A DNA stretch of 64,000 nt from Acidobacteria bacterium Ga0074141 (GTDB lineage Bacteria > Acidobacteriota > Blastocatellia > Pyrinomonadales > Pyrinomonadaceae). Numbering within the stretch: position 1 is the first letter of the stretch; every line of letters starts with the position of its first letter. The position numbers and the translations under genes are program-made. The DNA lies in NCBI GenBank assembly GCA_001464665.1, contig LNDP01000023.1:656157-720156 (forward strand), in the 5' to 3' direction. Shown in pieces: positions 41,494 to 50,667 of the stretch. The notes beneath the pieces are model-generated. The model saw only the letters and a list, made by a program, of their open reading frames with translations. It was not told the origin of the DNA and did no database searches.

Positions 41494-41994
41494 ATGGCAA
41501 GTGCAGATTATTACTTGAACATCAATACGATCGAAGGCGAATCAGAAGCCGTCGGTTTTGAAAAGCAGATGCAGATCGAATCATGGTCGTTCGGAGCATC
41601 AAACTCAGGATCCTCGGGAATCGGTACCGGTCTCGGAACCGGCAAGGTATCCCTTCAGGATTTCCACTTCGTCATCCAGAATGGTAAGGCCTCGGCCCAA
41701 CTCTTCCTGGCATGTGCAAAGGGCAACCACATTCCGCAGGCGATCCTTTCTTGCCGAAAGACGGGCGGCGACGGCACCCCGTACACCTACTACAAGGTGA
41801 CCTTCGGCGACGTGGTTCTCTCGAGCTTCCAGACCGGCGGTTCGAACGGATCAGGAGCCCTTCCGATGGAGCAGGTCTCGTTCAACTTCACGAAGATCAC
41901 TTTCGAGTACTTCCAGCAGAAGGCGGACGGTTCGGTGGCACTCACCAACACGACCAGCTACGACATCAAGAAGGTCGAAGGCAGCGGAGCGTAA
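41494..41994 (+). CDS. hcp: T6SS tube protein Hcp (TssD)
   Basis: This 166-residue Hcp-family protein has the beta-barrel pattern ADYYLNINTIEGESEAVGFEKQMQIESWSFGAS, ISxxxDFHFV-like segment LQDFHFVIQNGKASAQLFLACAKG and a final MEQVSFNFTKITFEY strand. Hexameric rings form the secreted tube. AAGGAG lies in the leader. It is separated from tssC by 167 nt and followed by two strong hairpins, so Hcp mRNA is likely produced in excess over the downstream baseplate genes, as its stoichiometry requires. Confidence 0.95.
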   Translation: MASADYYLNINTIEGESEAVGFEKQMQIESWSFGASNSGSSGIGTGLGTGKVSLQDFHFVIQNGKASAQLFLACAKGNHIPQAILSCRKTGGDGTPYTYYKVTFGDVVLSSFQTGGSNGSGALPMEQVSFNFTKITFEYFQQKADGSVALTNTTSYDIKKVEGSGA

Positions 41995-42009
41995 AAGTTC
42001 CACGATCAA

Positions 42010-42045
42010 TCGGAAGCGGCCGGTCGCAATATCGGCCGCTTCCGA
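42010..42045 (+). terminator. Strong hairpin after hcp (first of two)
   Basis: A perfect 13-bp stem, TCGGAAGCGGCCG and CGGCCGCTTCCGA, encloses a 10-nt loop. It starts 15 nt after the hcp stop codon. The T-tract that follows is weak (ATCTTACTTTC). It may stabilise hcp mRNA as well as reduce read-through. Confidence 0.8.
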
Positions 42046-42067
42046 ATCTTACTTTCAAGCAAATCGT

Positions 42068-42094
42068 TCCCGCCCTCATCGGCGGGAGCGTATT
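42068..42094 (+). terminator. Rho-independent terminator after hcp (second of two)
   Basis: TCCCGCC (42068-42074) pairs with GGCGGGA (42081-42087) around a 6-nt loop, with GCGTATTTTTCTCTT directly after. It lies just 18 nt upstream of the tssE start codon, so read-through is needed for tssE unless it has its own promoter. Confidence 0.8.
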
Positions 42095-42111
42095 TTTCTC
42101 TTAAGGCACTT

Positions 42112-42597
42112 ATGTCGCGATTCGGTAATGAGATCAGGGTCACACCGTCGGTTTTTGACCGGCTGATCGACCTCGACCCGCGGATCAGTGAGGAGCCGCC
42201 AAAGTCGCACACCGCTTCGGTCAATGAACTGAAGCAGTCCGTCCGCCGCGACCTTGAGTGGCTGCTTAATACGCGTTGTCACACCGAGACCCTCGACGAC
42301 AGGCTCGAAGAAGCACCTCGGTCTGTCGCTTTTTATGGCTTACCAGACTTCACAGGCGTAAGCGTCAAGAACCACAACGAACAAAAACGGATGGTCCGCG
42401 AAATAGAAGAGGCACTCAAGATCTTCGAACCGCGGTTCAAGAACCTGAAAGTGACGATGGAACCCGTAAACCACATCGACCGACAGATCCGGTTTCGCAT
42501 TGAGGCTATTCTCGACATTGAGCCAACGCCTGAACCGGTCGTTTTCGATTCGGTCCTGCAATCGGGCTCGGGAACTTTCTCGGTCGCCGAGGGCTAA
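42112..42597 (+). CDS. tssE: T6SS baseplate protein TssE (gp25-like)
   Basis: This 161-residue protein has the gp25-like core with VTPSVFDRLIDLDPR, ELKQSVRRDLEWLLNTR and the EFNFR-like strand RFRIEAILD. It belongs to the wedge of the baseplate and starts sheath polymerisation. The SVRRDLEWLLNTR segment is the characteristic TssE signature. It lies after the double terminator that follows hcp, and tssF starts 35 nt downstream. Confidence 0.94.
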   Translation: MSRFGNEIRVTPSVFDRLIDLDPRISEEPPKSHTASVNELKQSVRRDLEWLLNTRCHTETLDDRLEEAPRSVAFYGLPDFTGVSVKNHNEQKRMVREIEEALKIFEPRFKNLKVTMEPVNHIDRQIRFRIEAILDIEPTPEPVVFDSVLQSGSGTFSVAEG

Positions 42598-42632
42598 GAG
42601 GCTGCTCAGATTGAGCGGTCTTTCTTTTATAG

Positions 42633-44525
42633 ATGAGAGACGAACTACTTGGATACTATGAACGCGAGCTGGTCTTTCTGCGCCGGATGGGTGCGGAATT
42701 TGCGCGTAAATATCCGAAGATCGCCGCTCGCCTTCTGCTCGATGAAGAAAAGATCGAAGACCCGCACGTCGAGCGGATCATCGAATCCTTTGCATTTCTG
42801 ACCGGCCGCGTCGGCCTCAAGCTCGATGATGAACTCCCGGAAATAACCGAGTCTTTCATCAACCTGCTTTACCCGCATTATCTTGCCCCGATCCCGTCGA
42901 TGGCCGTCACGCAGTTCTCATTCGGATCGCAGAGCGACAAGATAACATCGGTCCAGGTGGTCGAGCGCGGTTCGCGGCTCAATTCGCGCCCCGTCGAGGG
43001 CACTCCGTGTCAGTTTCGAACGGCCTATGACGTTCAACTGCTGCCGATCGAACTCGAATCCGCGGCACTCGAATCGCCGGCCCCGAAAAATTCTCAGGGC
43101 AAATATGCCGATTGCTTTATCCGCCTGAGCATGGCCTGCTACGGCGGGGCGAATCTTCACGAAATGAAGGTCGCCACCGATGATTCGAAGCTTTCGTCAT
43201 TCCGTTTTTACCTTGACGGCGACCCGCAGCTCGTCTTCCCGCTCTACGAGATCATTATGAACCATGCGGTCTCGGTCGAATTTCGGCCGAAAGATCCGCC
43301 GCTTGGTGCCGGGACAATGAAGACCCTGACGAACATCCAGCTCAAGTTGCCGGATCCGGTCGTCATCCCCGCCTCAGATGCGATCCGCCAGGTCGGCTTT
43401 GCAGATGACGAGGCACTGCTGCCTGCCTCCAAACGATCGTTCAAGGGCTACCGGCTGCTTACCGAATATTTTTCATTCCCTTACAAGTTTCTGTTCTTCG
43501 ATATCCTCGGCGGTGATCGGGCGATAGATGCAAAATTCGGCAGCCACTTTGACGTTTTCATCCACCTTCGCGATGTCACGCCGCCTATCGCTCCGGTAGT
43601 TACCGAGACCTTCCGGCTCGGTTGCACTCCGGTGATAAATCTTTTCAACCGGCTCGCCGACCCGATCTACATCTCGCAGCAAAAGTACGAGTACCAGATC
43701 ATCCCGGACATCCACCGCCAGTCGGCGACCGAGATCTATTCGATCGACGAGGTCTATGCCGCCGATCCGCGGTCGGGCGAGACGCGCGAATTTGCGCCAT
43801 TCTATTCGCTCCGCCACGCTTATGGCGATGAGATGGAGAAATCATATTGGTACGCTTCCCGCCGCCAGTCGCAGCGCGAGAACGATCAGGGCAGCGAGAT
43901 GTTTCTCTCGTTTGTTGACGCAAAGTTCGACCCGTATGCTCCGAATGTAGAGGTGCTCAATGTCCGTGCGACGTGTACCAACCGCGACCTTCCGGCTAGG
44001 CTCCCCTTCGGCGGTAAGGAAAGCGACTTTGACGTCGAGGGCACGGCTCTAGTTTCACGCGTCCGCTGCCTGACCAAACCGACCGAGACCGTTCGCCCGC
44101 CGCAAAGGCGTGCACTTCAATGGCGGCTGATCTCGCATTTGAATTTGAATTATCTTTCGATCGTCGCTGACCGGAACGGAACACCCGAGGCCCTGCAAGA
44201 GATATTGCATCTCTATAATTTTGACGATTCGTCGGTTACCCGAAAGCAGATACTCGGAATTACCGGCGTCGAGACCCGGAAGGCCGTGCGGCAGGTTGGC
44301 GGCAAGATCGGCGCCGGGTTCGTCCGCGGGCTCGAGACAACGCTCACGTTTGATGAGGAGCAATTCGTCGGGAGCGGACTTTTTCTTTTTGCCTGCGTGC
44401 TTGAGCGTTTTCTCGCACTGTACTCGTCGATCAATTCGTTCAATCAATTGATCATCCGCTCCGAACAACGTGAAGCGGATATTAAGGTCTTTCCGCCGCG
44501 AACCGGTGAGCAGGTTTTGCTTTAA
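42633..44525 (+). CDS. tssF: T6SS baseplate protein TssF (VasA/ImpG)
   Basis: This 630-residue protein begins with the TssF hallmark LLGYYERELVFLRRMGAEFARKYPKIAARL, followed by DPHVERIIESFAFLTGRVGLKLDDELPEI and NLLYPHYLAPIPSMAVTQF. The later signature FNRLADPIYISQQKYEYQIIPD and the C-terminal FFLFACVLERFLALYSSINSF-type segment also match. It is the largest wedge component and binds TssG and TssK. The next gene starts a few nucleotides downstream. Confidence 0.96.
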   Translation: MRDELLGYYERELVFLRRMGAEFARKYPKIAARLLLDEEKIEDPHVERIIESFAFLTGRVGLKLDDELPEITESFINLLYPHYLAPIPSMAVTQFSFGSQSDKITSVQVVERGSRLNSRPVEGTPCQFRTAYDVQLLPIELESAALESPAPKNSQGKYADCFIRLSMACYGGANLHEMKVATDDSKLSSFRFYLDGDPQLVFPLYEIIMNHAVSVEFRPKDPPLGAGTMKTLTNIQLKLPDPVVIPASDAIRQVGFADDEALLPASKRSFKGYRLLTEYFSFPYKFLFFDILGGDRAIDAKFGSHFDVFIHLRDVTPPIAPVVTETFRLGCTPVINLFNRLADPIYISQQKYEYQIIPDIHRQSATEIYSIDEVYAADPRSGETREFAPFYSLRHAYGDEMEKSYWYASRRQSQRENDQGSEMFLSFVDAKFDPYAPNVEVLNVRATCTNRDLPARLPFGGKESDFDVEGTALVSRVRCLTKPTETVRPPQRRALQWRLISHLNLNYLSIVADRNGTPEALQEILHLYNFDDSSVTRKQILGITGVETRKAVRQVGGKIGAGFVRGLETTLTFDEEQFVGSGLFLFACVLERFLALYSSINSFNQLIIRSEQREADIKVFPPRTGEQVLL

Positions 44526-44556
44526 TTGATCGCCGTCGTTGGCGGGGAAAATTTTT

Positions 44557-45582
44557 GTGGCTGACAAGAGCGTAAGAGAACAACTCTTTGACGAACCGTA
44601 TCGCTTTGATTTCTTTCAGGCGGTACGCCTCCTTGAGCGCATGGCCGTCGATAAAAAGCCGGTCGGCGGCAAGGCTCTGCCAAAGGAAGAACCCGTTCGC
44701 ATTCGAACGCGGCCGTCGCTCGATTTTCCGCCGAGCGAGATCCAGGAGATCCGCGAGGTCGAGGACGAGGCGACCGGCGAACGCCGGCTTGAGATGCTGA
44801 TCAACTTCATGGGCATGATCGGCCCTTCGGGAACCTTGCCCGTGCATTATACCGAGCAGGTAATGGACCGCATTCGCCAGCGAGATACGGCAATGTGGTC
44901 GTTCCTTGACATCTTTACGCACCGCTCGGCTTCGCTCTTTTACAGAGCATGGGCGAAGTATCGCTTCCCTATCGCCTATGAGCGCGGGAACGATGAATTT
45001 ACGTCGTATCTTTACGACTTTGCCGGACTCGGAACCGCCGGCCTTCGCGGCCGGATGGGGCTCGAAGATGAAGCTCTGCTGCCCTATGTCGGCCTTATTT
45101 CGCAGAAACCGCATTCGGCCTCGGCTCTGGAGAATATTCTCGGCGATTACTTTGGCGTTGCGGCAAAGCTGACGCAGTTCTTTGGGCAGTGGCTTTCGCT
45201 GACCGCCCGCGATATAACGTTCCTCGGCCAACGCAATAGTGTGCTCGGCCGCTCGGCCTTGATCGGTGACCGCGTTTGGGATCAGCAATCGAAGTTCCGT
45301 GTAGCTCTTGGGCCGATGAAGTTCGATCAGTTTCGGGCGATGCTTCCGAATGGGTCGGGCAATACGCCGCTGCGGTCGATCATTCGATTCCTTGCCGGGC
45401 TTGAAACGGATTTTGACGTGCAGCTAGTTCTAGAAGCGAAGCAGGTTCCGGGACTTGTGTTAACGACGCGTGCCGTCCGGCGGCCCATGCTCGGCTGGAC
45501 AACGTGGCTCAAATCAGTGCCGTTCACCGAGGATGACGGCCAGGTCGTTCTGGCGATGGACCAGGACGCAGAAACTTTTTAG
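44557..45582 (+). CDS. tssG: T6SS baseplate protein TssG (VasB/ImpH)
   Basis: This 341-residue protein has the TssG pattern EQLFDEPYRFDFFQAVRLLE, ETMLFNFMGMIGPSGTLPVHYTE-type segment LINFMGMIGPSGTLPVHYTEQV and FLDIFTHRSASLFYRAWAKYRF, plus the C-terminal LTTRAVRRPMLGWTTWLKS. It builds the wedge with TssF. The GTG at 44557 was selected as start because family proteins begin close to it; a TTG at 44539 would add six residues. clpV follows after 37 nt. Confidence 0.93.
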   Translation: MADKSVREQLFDEPYRFDFFQAVRLLERMAVDKKPVGGKALPKEEPVRIRTRPSLDFPPSEIQEIREVEDEATGERRLEMLINFMGMIGPSGTLPVHYTEQVMDRIRQRDTAMWSFLDIFTHRSASLFYRAWAKYRFPIAYERGNDEFTSYLYDFAGLGTAGLRGRMGLEDEALLPYVGLISQKPHSASALENILGDYFGVAAKLTQFFGQWLSLTARDITFLGQRNSVLGRSALIGDRVWDQQSKFRVALGPMKFDQFRAMLPNGSGNTPLRSIIRFLAGLETDFDVQLVLEAKQVPGLVLTTRAVRRPMLGWTTWLKSVPFTEDDGQVVLAMDQDAETF

Positions 45583-45619
45583 TGCATTTTTGTGAGAAAA
45601 CGAAGCAGGAGAAACCCCT

Positions 45620-48406
45620 ATGAACGTAAATTTGAAATCACTGGTCGGAAGGCTTAATGACGTCTCCCGCAACGCGCTCGAGGGTGCCGCGGGCCTCTGC
45701 CTTTCGCGGACCAATTACGACGTTGAGATCGAGCATATGCTCGTCAAGCTCCTCGAACAGGACAATACCGACATCCACCGCATCTGCTCGCATTTTGAGA
45801 TAAACATCGATCGGCTCTCGAAGGATGTGAACGCCGCTCTCGACCGGTTCAAGTCAGGCAACTCGCGAACGCCGGGCCTGAGCGACCGCATCCCTGAGTG
45901 GATACAGGACGCCTGGCTTCTTGCTTCGGTCGATCATGGAGCGGCACGCATACGTTCGGGCCATCTCCTGCTGGCTCTGCTTACGAATGACCGCACGGCT
46001 CGCATCGCCCGCGATATTTCTAAGGAGTTTGACCATATCTCGCTCGAGGCATTTTCGTCCGGCTTTGCCGATATCACAGCCGAATCGGCCGAGGCTCGCG
46101 ACGCCGTTGCTCTTGGCGAGGCTCCTGGTGTTTCCGGCGGCAATGCGGTCGCCTCCGGCATTCCCGGTAAGACAAAAGCACTCGATCAGTACACCGAAGA
46201 CCTGACGGCAAAGGCTCGTTCCGGAAAGATCGATCCCGTACTCGGCCGCGATTTCGAGATCCGTCAGATCATCGATATCCTCACCCGCCGGCGGCAGAAT
46301 AACCCGATCCTGACCGGTGAGGCCGGCGTTGGTAAAACGGCGGTAGTCGAAGGCTTCGCGCTTCGCATCGTCGAGGGCGATGTTCCCGATCCGCTCAAGA
46401 ATGTGGCGGTCCGCACACTCGACCTCGGGCTTCTCCAGGCCGGTGCCGGCGTCAAAGGTGAATTTGAAAATCGGCTGAAGTCGGTCATCGACGAAGTGAA
46501 AGCCTCGCCGCAGCCGATCATTATGTTCATCGACGAAGCCCACACCATGATCGGTGCCGGCGGCGCCGCAGGACAGAACGACGCTGCGAATCTTCTCAAG
46601 CCGGCACTTGCCCGCGGCGAACTTCGCACGATCGCGGCGACCACCTGGGCCGAGTATAAAAAGTATTTCGAGAAAGACGCGGCACTCGCCCGCCGCTTCC
46701 AGGTCGTCAAGGTCGATGAGCCCGATGAGATCAAGGCCATCGCGATGATGCGCGGAATCGCGGACAAGATGGAAACTCATCACAACGTTCGCATCCTCGA
46801 CGAAGCGATCGTCGAGTGCGTCAAGCTCTCGCATCGTTACATCACGGGCCGCCAGCTTCCCGATAAATCCGTGTCGGTACTCGATACCGCGTGTGCAAAG
46901 GTCGCCATCGGCCAGGGCTCGATCCCGGCCCCGATCGATGACGCAAAACGCCGGATCCAGTTTCTTGATTCCGAGATCGAATCGCTCGAACGCGAACAGG
47001 TGACCGGAACTGACCACGACGAACGTCTGGAAAAGCTGATAGCAGAACGGGCGAAGGTCGAGGAAGAACTTGCGGTCTTCAATGAGCAGTTCGAGAAGGA
47101 AAAGGTTCTCGTTGACCAGATCAAGAAGATCCGCACCAAGCTCGAGATGTCGCGGCTCGATGGCAAGCTTTCTGATGCGATCGCGGCAACAAACACCAAT
47201 GGGGGCGGCGAAGCGATGGCCGCGGCCGCGACCGCCGAAGCAGACGGAACGCCCGCGGGCGACGACTCGGGAACCGCCGCAGCAACCGCACCCGAAGCAG
47301 CAACCCCTGCCGATCTTGAGACGGCAAAAGCGGAACTTAAAAAGCTCACCGACGAGCTAAAAGCTCTCCAAGGCGAGAACCCGCTCATCCAGCCGGTCGT
47401 AAACGGACAGGCTATCGCCGAGATCATCTCCGGCTGGACCGGCATCCCGATCGGCAAAATGGTCGCTGACGAGATCAATGCCGTCCTCAATCTGCACGAA
47501 ACGCTCAGGGAACGTGTCCTCGGACAGGATCACGCCCTTGAAGCCATTGCCCAACGCATTCGCACATCGCGTGCCGGGCTTACAGATCCGAAACGCCCGA
47601 TCGGCGTCTTTATGCTCGTCGGAACCTCTGGCGTAGGTAAAACGGAAACCGCTCTCGCACTTGCCGAAGCTCTCTACGGCGGCGAGCGGAACCTGATCTC
47701 GATCAACATGAGCGAGTATCAGGAAGCTCACACGGTCTCGAGCCTCAAGGGCTCGCCTCCCGGCTACGTCGGATACGGCGAAGGCGGCGTGTTGACCGAA
47801 GCTGTGAGAAGAAAGCCGTACTCGGTCGTCCTTCTCGATGAGGTTGAAAAGGCCCACCCCGACGTGATGGAGCTCTTCTTTCAGGTCTTCGATAAGGGCG
47901 TGCTCGAAGATGGCGAAGGCCGCGAGATCGACTTCAAGAACTGCGTCATCATCCTGACGTCGAACGTCGGGACCGACACGATCATGAAGCTTTGTGCCGA
48001 TCCGGACACGAAGCCGCTTCCCGAGGGAATTATCGAGGCCGTTAAGCCCGAGCTCAACAAGGCGTTCAAGCCCGCTCTGCTCGGCCGTATGGTCACGGTT
48101 CCCTTCTATCCGATCTCCGATGATATCCTGCGTCTGATCATCAAGCTCCAGCTCGGCAAGATCCGCGACCGGATAGCGGACAACCACGGTGCGCAATTTT
48201 CCTACGACGATTCCGTCATAGAAACGGTAGCATCTCGGTGTACCGATGTTGATAGCGGTGCTCGGAATGTTTATAACATCCTGACGGGGACGATGCTTCC
48301 GGACATGAGCGGCGAGGTCCTTTCGCGTATGGCGGCGGGTGAATCCCTTAAGAAGGTTCACGTCGGCGTGGGTGATGATGGAAACTTTGCCTATCAGATA
48401 ACGTAG
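45620..48406 (+). CDS. clpV: T6SS sheath-recycling ATPase ClpV (TssH)
   Basis: This 928-residue AAA+ unfoldase has the N-terminal Clp domain that recognises contracted TssC (residues 1-160), a first nucleotide-binding site GEAGVGKTAVVEG (about 231-243), an MD coiled coil and a second Walker A GTSGVGKTETALALAE (about 668). An alanine/glycine-rich insertion at about 524-568 (NTNGGGEAMAAAA, DGTPAGDDSG) interrupts the coiled-coil region, which is unusual for ClpV and probably disordered. The protein disassembles the contracted sheath for reuse. A 24-nt hairpin at 48424 lies after the stop. Confidence 0.96.
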   Translation: MNVNLKSLVGRLNDVSRNALEGAAGLCLSRTNYDVEIEHMLVKLLEQDNTDIHRICSHFEINIDRLSKDVNAALDRFKSGNSRTPGLSDRIPEWIQDAWLLASVDHGAARIRSGHLLLALLTNDRTARIARDISKEFDHISLEAFSSGFADITAESAEARDAVALGEAPGVSGGNAVASGIPGKTKALDQYTEDLTAKARSGKIDPVLGRDFEIRQIIDILTRRRQNNPILTGEAGVGKTAVVEGFALRIVEGDVPDPLKNVAVRTLDLGLLQAGAGVKGEFENRLKSVIDEVKASPQPIIMFIDEAHTMIGAGGAAGQNDAANLLKPALARGELRTIAATTWAEYKKYFEKDAALARRFQVVKVDEPDEIKAIAMMRGIADKMETHHNVRILDEAIVECVKLSHRYITGRQLPDKSVSVLDTACAKVAIGQGSIPAPIDDAKRRIQFLDSEIESLEREQVTGTDHDERLEKLIAERAKVEEELAVFNEQFEKEKVLVDQIKKIRTKLEMSRLDGKLSDAIAATNTNGGGEAMAAAATAEADGTPAGDDSGTAAATAPEAATPADLETAKAELKKLTDELKALQGENPLIQPVVNGQAIAEIISGWTGIPIGKMVADEINAVLNLHETLRERVLGQDHALEAIAQRIRTSRAGLTDPKRPIGVFMLVGTSGVGKTETALALAEALYGGERNLISINMSEYQEAHTVSSLKGSPPGYVGYGEGGVLTEAVRRKPYSVVLLDEVEKAHPDVMELFFQVFDKGVLEDGEGREIDFKNCVIILTSNVGTDTIMKLCADPDTKPLPEGIIEAVKPELNKAFKPALLGRMVTVPFYPISDDILRLIIKLQLGKIRDRIADNHGAQFSYDDSVIETVASRCTDVDSGARNVYNILTGTMLPDMSGEVLSRMAAGESLKKVHVGVGDDGNFAYQIT

Positions 48407-48423
48407 GCCGCAAGTGCCGGATC

Positions 48424-48447
48424 GCCGGGAGGAGCAAACCTCCCGGC
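48424..48447 (+). other. Intercistronic hairpin between clpV and vgrG
   Basis: A perfect 9-bp stem, GCCGGGAGG and CCTCCCGGC, with a 6-nt loop lies 17 nt after the clpV stop. There is no T-run after it, so a role in mRNA processing or stability is more likely than termination. Confidence 0.75.
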
Positions 48448-48481
48448 ATCCAGTTAGTGGCCGGAAAGTTTGAAGGAAAAG

Positions 48482-50638
48482 ATGGGAACGAAACAAGACA
48501 GCAGGCTGATCAAAATAGCGACCCCGCTCGGTGAGGATATGATCCTCGTCGAAGCAATGAGCGTCTCCGAAGAGATGTCAAAGCTCTATTCGATAGAGCT
48601 TGACCTGGTCCATGCCGAAGAAGAGATGGACTACAAACCGACGACCGTTCCGCCGGCAAATATACTTGGGAAGCCGGTTGCGATCTCCGTAAAGCAATCT
48701 GACGAAGTGGAACGCTTTTTCCACGGCATCGTCAAATACTTTCAACAGGGCGTTCGCCATTCACGATTCACGTTTTACAAGGCCGTTGTCGTGCCGCAGG
48801 TCTGGATGCTCACGCAGAGGCAACAAACGAAGATCTATCAGCAGATGAGCGTTCCTGATATCCTTAGAGAGATCCTCTCGGGATTCACGAATTCGTTCGA
48901 GCTTCAGGGGACTTACGAAAAGCGCAACTACTGCGTTCAATATCAGGAGACCGATTGGGATTTCGCCTCGCGTTTAATGGAAGAGGAAGGCATCTTCTAT
49001 TTCTTCGAGCATTCGCAAAACGAACACAAGATCGTGATCGCCGATACTCCGCAGTCGAACAAAGAATGCCCCGGAAAAAGCACGATCCCCTATGCCCTTA
49101 AGGTTGGAGGCGAGGAGGAACTGATCTCGTCGATATTCAGCCTGCACACGGATTACCGTCTGCTGCCGGGGAAGGTTTCCATTTGGGACCACAACTTCCA
49201 ACTGCCGCGAAAGAACCTCGAAGTGACAAAGCCTTCGCGCTTCAGCGTTGGCGGTAATGATCAGCTTGAGGTTTATGAACATCCCGGCGGTTACGCTAAA
49301 AAATACGATGGCATCGATAAAGGCGGCGGCGAGCAGGCGAGCGACCTGCAAAAGATCTTTAATGATAACCAGAAGACCGCATCAAACTTGAGCGATGCTA
49401 TCGATGCAGGTTATGCCACTATGGTTGGAAGCAGCGACTGCCCTTCATTGACGCCGGGGCATCGCTTTACGCTCAAGGATCATCCCGATTCGAACACGAA
49501 CGGCGTTTACGTGATCACTGAGGCGAGGCACACGATCCTCCAGGCGCCGTCTTATGTTTCCGACGAAAGTCCGGCTGAGGCTTATCAGAACACCTTTAAA
49601 GCGATTGCCCACGGCGCCGGGGAACCGCCTTTCCGTCCGCTTCCGGTCACCCCGAAACCGAGGGTCTATGGCTCGCAGACGGCTTATGTCGTCGGGCCTT
49701 CGGGCGAAGAGATATACACGGATAAGTTCGGCCGCGTTAAGGTGCAGTTCCATTGGGACCGTTTCGGCAAAAGCGACGCAAGCAGCTCATGCTGGGTCCG
49801 CGTCGCTCAAGGTTGGGCAGGCAATAAATGGGGTATGGTCTTCATTCCGCGCGTCGGGATGGAGGTCGTCGTCCATTTTGTCGAGGGCGACCTTGACCAG
49901 CCGATCATCACCGGGTGCGTTTACAATCCGGAGACGATGCCGCCTTATACATTGCCCGACGAGAAGACCAAATCGACGATAAAGACCGATTCTTCGAAAG
50001 GCGGCGGCGGGTTCAATGAACTCCGTTTCGAAGATAAGAAAGGAAGCGAACAGATCTTCATCCACGCAGAAAAGAACCAGGATATTCGGGTTAAGAACGA
50101 CTGCATGGAGTACATCGGCAATGACCGCCACCTGATGGTCAAGAATGATCAGCTCGAAAAGGTCGATAAGGACGTCCATTTGACCGTCGGCGGCAATGTC
50201 AACCAAAAGATCGGCGATACGCTTTCGATCAACGCTCAGTCAGATATACACGAGAAGGCAGGGATGAACTTCGCCGCTGAGGCCGGGATGGCCGTCCACA
50301 TCAAGGCAGGAGTGTCAGCCGTCATCGAAGCCGGCACAAGCTTGACGCTGAAGGTCGGCGGCAATTTCATAAACATCAATCCGAGCGGTGTCTATATCTC
50401 CGGAACACTGGTGATGCTCAACAGCGGCGGCGCGGCGGGCTCCGGCGGCGGATGCAGCCCCGAAGCACCGAAGGACCCGAAGGAAGCCGACAAGGCCGAC
50501 CCCGGGGCACGAACGCCAAGTCCGAAGCCAGCACCACCGGAGCCTGCTAAAAGCTTCAGTCCGCTGGCGATCTCGCTCCAGAGAGCCGCCGAGGACGGAA
50601 CTCCATTTTGCGCTATTTGTGCACAGTCCAATGCGTAA
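48482..50638 (+). CDS. vgrG: T6SS spike protein VgrG (TssI)
   Basis: This 718-residue protein has the gp27-like hub domain (residues 1-380), with LVHAEEEMDYKPTTVPPANILGKPVAI and YCVQYQETDWDFASRLMEEEGIFYFFEH. The gp5 OB-fold follows, with GRVKVQFHWDRFGKSDASSSCWVRVAQGWAGNKWGMVFIPRVGMEVVV. A beta-helical needle with GGNVNQKIGDTLSINA and KVGGNFININPSGVYI forms the tip. The proline-rich tail ends in FCAICAQSNA. It has no effector domain, so cargo must be carried by PAAR or adaptor proteins from the genes downstream. ATG 48482 follows AAGGA; the TTG at 48470 is less likely. Confidence 0.95.
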   Translation: MGTKQDSRLIKIATPLGEDMILVEAMSVSEEMSKLYSIELDLVHAEEEMDYKPTTVPPANILGKPVAISVKQSDEVERFFHGIVKYFQQGVRHSRFTFYKAVVVPQVWMLTQRQQTKIYQQMSVPDILREILSGFTNSFELQGTYEKRNYCVQYQETDWDFASRLMEEEGIFYFFEHSQNEHKIVIADTPQSNKECPGKSTIPYALKVGGEEELISSIFSLHTDYRLLPGKVSIWDHNFQLPRKNLEVTKPSRFSVGGNDQLEVYEHPGGYAKKYDGIDKGGGEQASDLQKIFNDNQKTASNLSDAIDAGYATMVGSSDCPSLTPGHRFTLKDHPDSNTNGVYVITEARHTILQAPSYVSDESPAEAYQNTFKAIAHGAGEPPFRPLPVTPKPRVYGSQTAYVVGPSGEEIYTDKFGRVKVQFHWDRFGKSDASSSCWVRVAQGWAGNKWGMVFIPRVGMEVVVHFVEGDLDQPIITGCVYNPETMPPYTLPDEKTKSTIKTDSSKGGGGFNELRFEDKKGSEQIFIHAEKNQDIRVKNDCMEYIGNDRHLMVKNDQLEKVDKDVHLTVGGNVNQKIGDTLSINAQSDIHEKAGMNFAAEAGMAVHIKAGVSAVIEAGTSLTLKVGGNFININPSGVYISGTLVMLNSGGAAGSGGGCSPEAPKDPKEADKADPGARTPSPKPAPPEPAKSFSPLAISLQRAAEDGTPFCAICAQSNA

Positions 50639-50667
50639 GTGTTTTAGATCGGTACCGATAAGGGAGA

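Noticed and set aside
45854-48496. Long minus-strand ORFs (387 and 379 codons) opposite clpV
   Set aside because: They are antisense shadows of a highly conserved ClpV coding sequence and resemble no protein family.
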